From assembly GCA_934630975.1 (NCBI GenBank), contig CAKTXH010000046.1:1-17204 (forward strand): a stretch of DNA of 17,204 nucleotides, written 5' to 3'. The stretch comes from an uncultured Clostridia bacterium (GTDB lineage Bacteria; Bacillota; Clostridia; Christensenellales; Aristaeellaceae). Numbering within the stretch: the first letter of the stretch is position 1; each line of letters begins with the position of its first letter. Position numbers and translations under genes: made by a program. Below the pieces are notes generated by a model that was not told the origin of the DNA, searched no databases, and was given only the letters and a program-made list of their open reading frames with translations. Positions 12,667-17,204 of this stretch are shown piece after piece.

Positions 12667-13482
12667 ATGAAAAGAATTTTGACCTGTCTTGCGGCGCTGC
12701 TGCTGGCGCTTTCCGGCTGTTCGGCGACGGCGCAAAGCCTGACCACGGTGTTTTACGATATGGGCAAGGCCGACGCGGCGCTGATCACGACCGACGACGG
12801 CGCGCGCATCCTGATTGACGCGGGCACGAACAAGGGCGGCAAGAAGCTGGCCGAGCGCTTTGCCGACGAGGGCGTGGAGCGGATCGACGTGATGATCATC
12901 ACCCATTTTGACAAGGATCATGTCGGCGGCGCGGACAAGGTGCTGGAAAGCGTTTCGGTTTCGCGGGTCGTCATGCCGCAATACGCCAAGGAGAGCAAGC
13001 AGTACACGCAATTCAAAGATGCGCTGGCGAAAAGCCCGCAGACGCGGGTGGAGATTCTGCCCGCCGGGAGCGAATGGACGGCGGATTTCGGGCAGACGCA
13101 TCTGCGCGTGACCGCCGCCGAACGGACGGATTACGGCGCGGACGAGGAAAATGATTTTTCCTTAGCGACGTACCTGACTTACGGCGAAACAAAATTTCTG
13201 TTTCCCGGCGACGCGGAGGACGCGCGGCAGACCGAGCTTCTGCGCGCGGGGGATATCGCCTGCGACGTGCTGAAAGTGCCGTATCACGGGCGGCTGGTGG
13301 ATGCGAGCGCGGCGTTTTTGGCGGCCTGTTCGCCGAAAATCGCGTTTATTCCCGACAGCGACGAGGAAGCGGCCAGCCCGATGGTCGTGGCGATTTTGAA
13401 AGAGCTGGGGACGGATGTGCACAGCGGCCGGGACGGGGATTTGGTCGTGGTTTCGGATGGAAACCGCGTTTGGGTTAAATAG
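12667..13482 (+). CDS. ComEC C-terminal-like metallo-beta-lactamase lipoprotein
   Basis: The 271-aa protein carries a lipoprotein signal with lipobox LSGC (Cys18), so it should be anchored outside the membrane. The mature part is a metallo-beta-lactamase fold: VFYDMGKADAALI (28-40) and LIDAG (49-53) as in ComEC tails, THFDKDHVGG (79-88) with the metal ligands His80, Asp82, Asp84 and His85, FLFPGDAE with Asp182, and KVPYHG with His207. ComEC itself is a large membrane DNA channel with this domain at its end; here only the domain exists, tethered by a lipid. Similar stand-alone proteins may cut nucleic acids or phosphodiesters, but the substrate is unknown. AAGGAGG precedes the ATG. Downstream come the ThrE genes after 95 bp. 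Confidence 0.9.
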   Translation: MKRILTCLAALLLALSGCSATAQSLTTVFYDMGKADAALITTDDGARILIDAGTNKGGKKLAERFADEGVERIDVMIITHFDKDHVGGADKVLESVSVSRVVMPQYAKESKQYTQFKDALAKSPQTRVEILPAGSEWTADFGQTHLRVTAAERTDYGADEENDFSLATYLTYGETKFLFPGDAEDARQTELLRAGDIACDVLKVPYHGRLVDASAAFLAACSPKIAFIPDSDEEAASPMVVAILKELGTDVHSGRDGDLVVVSDGNRVWVK

Positions 13483-13523
13483 CATGCAGGGGCGCGCATT
13501 GCGCGTCCGAAAAAACGGGAAGT

Positions 13524-13565
13524 CCAGAAACCTCAGGTTTCTGGTGGGGTTTGGGGCAAAGCCCC
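13524..13565 (+). repeat. Two-hairpin intergenic repeat, copy 2
   Basis: Hairpin 1 is CCAGAAACC-TCA-GGTTTCTGG (13524-13544). It is followed by TGGGGTTT and hairpin 2, GGGGC-AAA-GCCCC (13553-13565). The arrangement matches the minus-strand copy at 168-243. Hairpin 2 ends two bases before the AAGGAG that serves the ThrE gene, so folding could affect its translation. A further GC-rich imperfect palindrome lies just upstream (about 13490-13508). Confidence 0.65.
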
Positions 13566-13577
13566 AAAAGGAGCTTT

Positions 13578-14336
13578 ATGCAGACAGACGAACAAAAGCT
13601 GAATATCGTCGGCGCGGCGGCGCAGCTATTGCTGGAAAACGGCAGCGAAACCTACCGCGTAGAGGAGACGGCGCGGCGCATGGCGAAGGGATTCGGCATC
13701 GAGCAGATCAACATTGCGGCGTTCCCGACGTCCGTTTTTCTGGAAGCGGACGGGCGCGCGTTTGTGCGGCGCATCAGCCGCCGCGGCACGAACAGCCGGC
13801 GCATCGCGATGGTCAACGAAATCTCCCGCGAGGTGGAGCACGGCCGGCTCGGCGCGGCGGAGGCGGAGCGCGCGCTGGAACGGGTTCGCAAAACGCCCGG
13901 CTTTTCGCAGCGCACCATGATTCTGGCTTATGCGCTGGCGGCGGCGAGCTTCTGCCTGCTCTTTGACGGTGACGCGGCGACGTTCGCGGTGACGTTTGCC
14001 ATCGGCATATTTGTGCAGGCGGTTCAGCCGCTGTTTGCGCATATTCAGATGGGCGTGCTGCTGGGCAACTTCGTCGGCGGCTGGCTGACGGCGGTGCTGG
14101 CGCAGATGCTCTACGTCGCGCTGCCGGTCTACAACGTCAACGCGGCGATCATCGGCGGCATCATGCCGCTGCTTTCCGGCCTGGCGATGACCACCGCCGT
14201 GCGGGATACGATGTACGGCGACCTCGTTTCCGGCATGACGCGCGCGCTGGAAGCCATGCTGCTGGCGACCGCCGTGGCCATCGGCGTGTATACCGGCCTG
14301 AAAATGGCCGCGATGATGGGAGGGATTGCCCTGTGA
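13578..14336 (+). CDS. Threonine/serine exporter, N-terminal-domain protein (ThrE family)
   Basis: The 252-aa membrane protein is the first half of a split ThrE-type exporter. A cytoplasmic start (ETYRVEETARRMAKGFG at 24-40, IAAFPTSVFLE at 46-56) leads to about five hydrophobic helices from residue 114 on (ILAYALAAASFCLLF, FAVTFAIGIFVQAV, a Gly-rich helix at 158-181, IIGGIMPLLSGLAM at 191-204, and one at 224-241). GDLVSGMTRALEAMLLA (214-230) is typical of this family. The ATG at 13578 has AAGGAG 5 nt upstream and fits the family start; the frame remains open upstream to 13551 through a hairpin. The stop overlaps the next start (TGATG), so the two halves are coupled and probably form one transporter. 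Export of serine or threonine is inferred from the family. Confidence 0.9.
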   Translation: MQTDEQKLNIVGAAAQLLLENGSETYRVEETARRMAKGFGIEQINIAAFPTSVFLEADGRAFVRRISRRGTNSRRIAMVNEISREVEHGRLGAAEAERALERVRKTPGFSQRTMILAYALAAASFCLLFDGDAATFAVTFAIGIFVQAVQPLFAHIQMGVLLGNFVGGWLTAVLAQMLYVALPVYNVNAAIIGGIMPLLSGLAMTTAVRDTMYGDLVSGMTRALEAMLLATAVAIGVYTGLKMAAMMGGIAL

Positions 14337-14800
14337 TGCGCACCATCATCGTCGCGGCGCTCGGCGCGTTCGGCGGCACGCTGGGCTACGCCTATATCCT
14401 CAACGCGCCGAAAAACACGATTCTGCCCGCGTCCTTCATCGGTCTGGCGGGCTACATGGCCTATGTGCTGCTGGGCATGGCGGGCTTTGGCACAATGTCC
14501 GCGTATTTTCTCTCCACGGTGCTCGTCTCGGTGGTCTGCGAGCTGCTGGCGCGCAAAATGCGCACACCCGCCACGATCTTTCTGCTCAGCGCGCTGGTGC
14601 CCCTCGTGCCGGGATATAACTTCTATCTGGCGATGCTGGCGCTGGTGGAAAACCGCGGCGCGGCGGCCGCGCGGGAAGGCATCGTTGCGGTGCAGATCGT
14701 TGCGGCGATTGCCGTCGGCGCGGCGGTGACCTCCGTGCTCTTCCGCGCGCTGGCGCAGCGGGGCAAAAGGGAGGCGAACTCCCCAAAGGACGCGGCCTGA
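14336..14800 (+). CDS. Threonine/serine exporter, second half (ThrE_2 type)
   Basis: The 154-aa membrane protein has about four hydrophobic segments: TIIVAALGAFGGTLGYAYIL near the start, LPASFIGLAGYMAYVLLGMAG region, FLSTVLVSVVCELLARKM, and the C-terminal IVAAIAVGAAVTSVLFRAL. LSALVPLVPGYNFYLAMLAL is the family's hallmark segment. It pairs with the preceding gene as the small C-terminal half of a split ThrE transporter, while in Corynebacterium the two are one protein. The ATG at 14336 shares its A with the previous TGA; a GTG directly before it (14333) is also possible. A polar tail (QRGKREANSPKDAA) ends the protein. Confidence 0.88.
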   Translation: MRTIIVAALGAFGGTLGYAYILNAPKNTILPASFIGLAGYMAYVLLGMAGFGTMSAYFLSTVLVSVVCELLARKMRTPATIFLLSALVPLVPGYNFYLAMLALVENRGAAAAREGIVAVQIVAAIAVGAAVTSVLFRALAQRGKREANSPKDAA

Positions 14801-14867
14801 AATCGGCAAACCGCAAAATCCTGATGGATTCGCCGGGAGACGGCAGGAATACGGCGGCGCGGCGAAG

Positions 14868-14907
14868 AATTAAAAATAAGTTACCCTTTTTACGGTTTTA
14901 ATTTTTT
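14868..14907 (+). terminator. Weak possible terminator after the ThrE pair
   Basis: AATTAAAA (14868-14875) and TTTTAATT (14896-14903) form an A/T-only inverted repeat followed by more T residues, between the ThrE genes and the helicase gene. The lack of G-C pairs makes it a poor terminator. It may instead be A/T-rich promoter DNA for the helicase, for which no clear hexamers were found. Confidence 0.25.
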
Positions 14908-14925
14908 GGGAAGCGGAGAGATTTT

Positions 14926-17204
14926 GTGGCTGAAGGTATGGAGATCATCCGGCGGATCACGCCGGAGGAGGAATATAACGCGGGCCTTGTGATTTTCCGT
15001 CAGGGCGGCGTGCATCCCCTCGAGGATGAAAACGGTTTTTTGCGGTACGCGGTGGACGGCGACCCGAGGCGCATCGTGCGCGTGGGCGCGACGACCAAGC
15101 TGAGCGGGCGCTGCTCGTGCGACTTTTTCGGCAACGTGCATAAGCCGTGCCGCCATCTGGCGGCGGCGATGATGCAGGCCATTTCCACCGGCGCGATCGA
15201 GGAGATGCGCCGCCGCCGCGCGCGCGAAAACGCGGGCGCGCTGATGGGCACACTGCAAAGCGCCCTGCCGATGGAAACGCCGCTGGAAATGGAGATCACG
15301 CTTCGGCTGCTGGGCGAAAAGGAGCCGGTGCGCGTCTCCCTGCGCGTCGGGCAGGAGCGGATGTACGTCGTCAAGAGCATGGCGCAGTTTTTGCGCGGCT
15401 TGCAGGAAAAGACGGCCATCGCCTTCGGCAAGGGCTTCGTGCTCGAGCCGGAATGGATGGGCTTCGCCGGGGTGGATGCGAAGATCATCAAGCTTTTGCA
15501 GGACGCGGCCTACGTCTGCCAGCTGGAAGGCAAGCTCGTGCAGACGGGGCTGGATGCGAAATACCTGACCGTGGCGGATCGCTTTGTGCCGCGGTTGATG
15601 CAGCTGCTGATGGCGCGCCCGTTTAAGATCTCTTTCGGCGAAGAGGTCGTCAGCGTGCCGAGCGTGTTCGACGGGCAGGTGGAGCTGCTCTTCGGCGTGT
15701 TCGCCAGCGGCCGCGAGCTGGAAGTGCGCGCGCAGATGCCCAAAACCCTGCGCATGCTGGACAGCGACTGCACGTATGTCTATTGCGAGGGCGACGTGCT
15801 GCGCCTGCCGGAAGCCCAGCGGGGCATTGTCCGCGTGCTGCTCTCCGCGCAGGCCGGGCCGGGCGCGCCCGCCGCGTTCCGCTTCGACGCGCAGCAGAGC
15901 ACCCGCGTGATTTCCGACCTGCTGCCCGCGCTGGAACGCGCCGGAACGGTGACGCTCGACGGCGCGCTGGCCGAGCGCATCATCCGCCGGGAGCTGAAGG
16001 TGCGCGCGTATTTCGACCGGGAGAACAACCTGGTGCTCTGCCGCCTCGCGTTCCTTTACGGCGACGAGGAAATCGACCCCTTCGCGCCGCAGGCCGCGCC
16101 CGCGGAAGGTGACGAGCGCATCATGCTGCTGCGCGACGCGGCGGCGGAACGCCGCGCGCTCGACCTGTTGGCGGCTTTCGGCTTCCGCATGCAGAAGGGG
16201 CGCGTCATTCTCGGCGGACAGGAGCCGATTTACCGCTTCCTGACCGAAGGCATCTACAAGATGCAGGAGAACGCGGAGGTCTACTGCTCCGACGAGTTCC
16301 GCAAGATGACCCCGCGCAAGCCGCACTTTGTCGGCACCCTGCGCATGCAGGACGGCGCGCTGCGGCTGGAGATGACCGAAAACGGCGAACCCGCGCCGGA
16401 GGTCGTCGATATTCTGCGCGCGCTGCGCGACCGCAAGAAGTATTTCCGTCTCAAAGACGGCTCGTTCCTCGATCTGTCGGAGATGGACGAGTGGCGCGAG
16501 ATGGCGGAAGCGGCCGTCGGCGGCGAGACGGGCGAGCCGGAGGACGAGGAGAAGAACACCCGCGGCGTGGTGGAAATCGCCACTTACCGCGCGGCGTATA
16601 TGACCAGCCTGCTGGAAAGCGGCAGCATCCCGGTCAAGGCCGAGGACAGCGTGAAAAACATGGTCGGCAGTTTGCAGGACGACGGCGAACCCTGCCCCGA
16701 GCCGCTTGACCAGATGCTCCGCCCGTACCAGATGCGCGGCTTTATGTGGATGCAGGCGCTCGACCGGCTGCATATGGGCGGTATTCTGGCCGACGACATG
16801 GGCCTGGGCAAGACTTTGCAGGTCATCACACTGCTGCTGTGGGCCAAGCGCCGCGGCGACCAGAACGCGGCCTCCATCGTCGTCGCGCCGACGTCGCTGG
16901 TGTACAACTGGATGGCGGAAATCGCGAAATTCGCGCCCGAACTGCGCTGCGCGGCGGGCGAGGGCACGCAGGCTCAGCGCGCGCAGACCATCGCGCGCCT
17001 GAGCGGCGAGAACCGCGATGTGGACGTGTATCTGACGAGCTACCCGCTCATCCGCCGCGACATCGGCCTGCTTTCCAAAGTGCCGTTCCGCTTCGCCATT
17101 CTCGACGAGGCGCAGTATATCAAGAACGCGATGAGTGTCGGCGCGGGCGCGGTCAAGCAGCTCAAGGCGCAGACGCGTCTGGCGCTGACCGGCACGCCGA
17201 TGGA
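14926..17204 (+). CDS. SNF2-family helicase with SWIM zinc finger, 3' end cut by the window
   Basis: The frame is open for 759 codons to the right edge. A SWIM zinc-binding motif lies near the start (Cys63, Cys65, Cys75, His77 in RCSCDFFGNVHKPCRHL). A long SNF2-associated middle region follows (about 100-590), then the ATPase core: LRPYQMRGFMWM (about 600-611), motif I DDMGLGKT (623-630), IVVAPTSLVYNW, motif II DEAQYIKN (727-734) and motif III LTGTP just before the edge. The second helicase lobe must lie outside. These proteins are ATP-driven DNA translocases; bacterial members act in DNA repair, transcription recycling or defence, and this one's role is unknown. GTG at 14926 with GGAG 7 nt upstream is chosen over ATG at 14938, which lacks a proper ribosome site. 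Confidence 0.93.
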   Translation, partial: MAEGMEIIRRITPEEEYNAGLVIFRQGGVHPLEDENGFLRYAVDGDPRRIVRVGATTKLSGRCSCDFFGNVHKPCRHLAAAMMQAISTGAIEEMRRRRARENAGALMGTLQSALPMETPLEMEITLRLLGEKEPVRVSLRVGQERMYVVKSMAQFLRGLQEKTAIAFGKGFVLEPEWMGFAGVDAKIIKLLQDAAYVCQLEGKLVQTGLDAKYLTVADRFVPRLMQLLMARPFKISFGEEVVSVPSVFDGQVELLFGVFASGRELEVRAQMPKTLRMLDSDCTYVYCEGDVLRLPEAQRGIVRVLLSAQAGPGAPAAFRFDAQQSTRVISDLLPALERAGTVTLDGALAERIIRRELKVRAYFDRENNLVLCRLAFLYGDEEIDPFAPQAAPAEGDERIMLLRDAAAERRALDLLAAFGFRMQKGRVILGGQEPIYRFLTEGIYKMQENAEVYCSDEFRKMTPRKPHFVGTLRMQDGALRLEMTENGEPAPEVVDILRALRDRKKYFRLKDGSFLDLSEMDEWREMAEAAVGGETGEPEDEEKNTRGVVEIATYRAAYMTSLLESGSIPVKAEDSVKNMVGSLQDDGEPCPEPLDQMLRPYQMRGFMWMQALDRLHMGGILADDMGLGKTLQVITLLLWAKRRGDQNAASIVVAPTSLVYNWMAEIAKFAPELRCAAGEGTQAQRAQTIARLSGENRDVDVYLTSYPLIRRDIGLLSKVPFRFAILDEAQYIKNAMSVGAGAVKQLKAQTRLALTGTPM

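Noticed and set aside
13620..13966. Plus-strand alternative frame over the start of the ThrE gene (from 13415)
   Set aside because: It bridges the end of the lipoprotein gene and the ThrE gene in a third frame with Arg/Gly-rich noise; the ThrE frame has the ribosome site and family motifs.
14890..16773. 627-aa open frame on the minus strand
   Set aside because: It is antisense to the SNF2 helicase, which has SWIM and ATPase motifs in the plus frame. The minus frame is low-complexity (His/Arg/Ala/Leu) and has no ribosome site of note.

Overview
The window looks like a piece of chromosome from a fairly GC-rich (by eye about 60%) anaerobic member of the Bacillota, most likely a gut Clostridia-type bacterium. 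This rests on several signs. Shine-Dalgarno sequences are strong (GGAGG/AAGGAG) and promoters are sigma-A-like (TTGACA/TATAAT type). DnaA is of Firmicutes type. The serine/threonine exporter is split into two genes. An oxygen-sensitive 2-hydroxyacyl-CoA dehydratase system is present, and there are GC-rich intergenic palindromes. Genus cannot be assigned from the sequence alone. No rRNA, tRNA, CRISPR array, transposase or phage gene was seen.

Layout. 1-1134 (minus): the first codons of a gene running off the left edge, possibly an amino-acid ABC permease, preceded in transcription order by a secreted amino-acid-binding protein with a clear promoter. 1135-3233: dnaA (minus), flanked on both sides by perfect DnaA boxes. 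At least five boxes within one mismatch of consensus lie upstream and one perfect box lies downstream. This is a good candidate for a bipartite replication origin, although dnaN, recF and rpmH are not adjacent as they usually are. 3234-5032: an SDR oxidoreductase (minus), a small ArsC/Spx-like thioredoxin-fold protein (plus) that seems to lack the family's usual cysteine, and an unknown exported protein (minus). 5265-7202: a cytoplasmic GH13 neopullulanase/cyclomaltodextrinase-type enzyme (plus), closed by a strong bidirectional terminator. 7280-9218: asnA followed by a LacX-like aldose epimerase, a probable minus-strand operon. 9291-9405: a nested palindromic repeat. 9447-12394: a two-gene minus-strand operon for an R-2-hydroxyacyl-CoA dehydratase-like system, in which the second gene fuses a dehydratase subunit to its ATP-dependent activator. 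12395-12666: a divergent intergenic region with two promoters, a pair of direct repeats and a strong minus-strand terminator that belongs to no visible gene. 12667-14800 (plus): a ComEC-like metallo-beta-lactamase lipoprotein, then the two halves of a ThrE-type threonine/serine exporter. 14926-end (plus): a SWIM-domain SNF2 helicase cut by the right edge.

Functional picture. Amino-acid handling recurs: uptake by the ABC binding protein, asparagine synthesis by AsnA, export by ThrE, and possibly reductive breakdown through the 2-hydroxyacyl-CoA dehydratase. The GH13 enzyme and the epimerase fit intracellular use of maltodextrins and sugars. These links are inferred from family knowledge and are not shown by operon structure except within asnA-epimerase, the dehydratase pair and the ThrE pair. 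The points most worth following up are the fused dehydratase-activator with a retained internal ribosome binding site, the DnaA-box clusters around a displaced dnaA, the cysteine-less ArsC-like protein, the orphan terminator between direct repeats, and a dispersed two-hairpin repeat.
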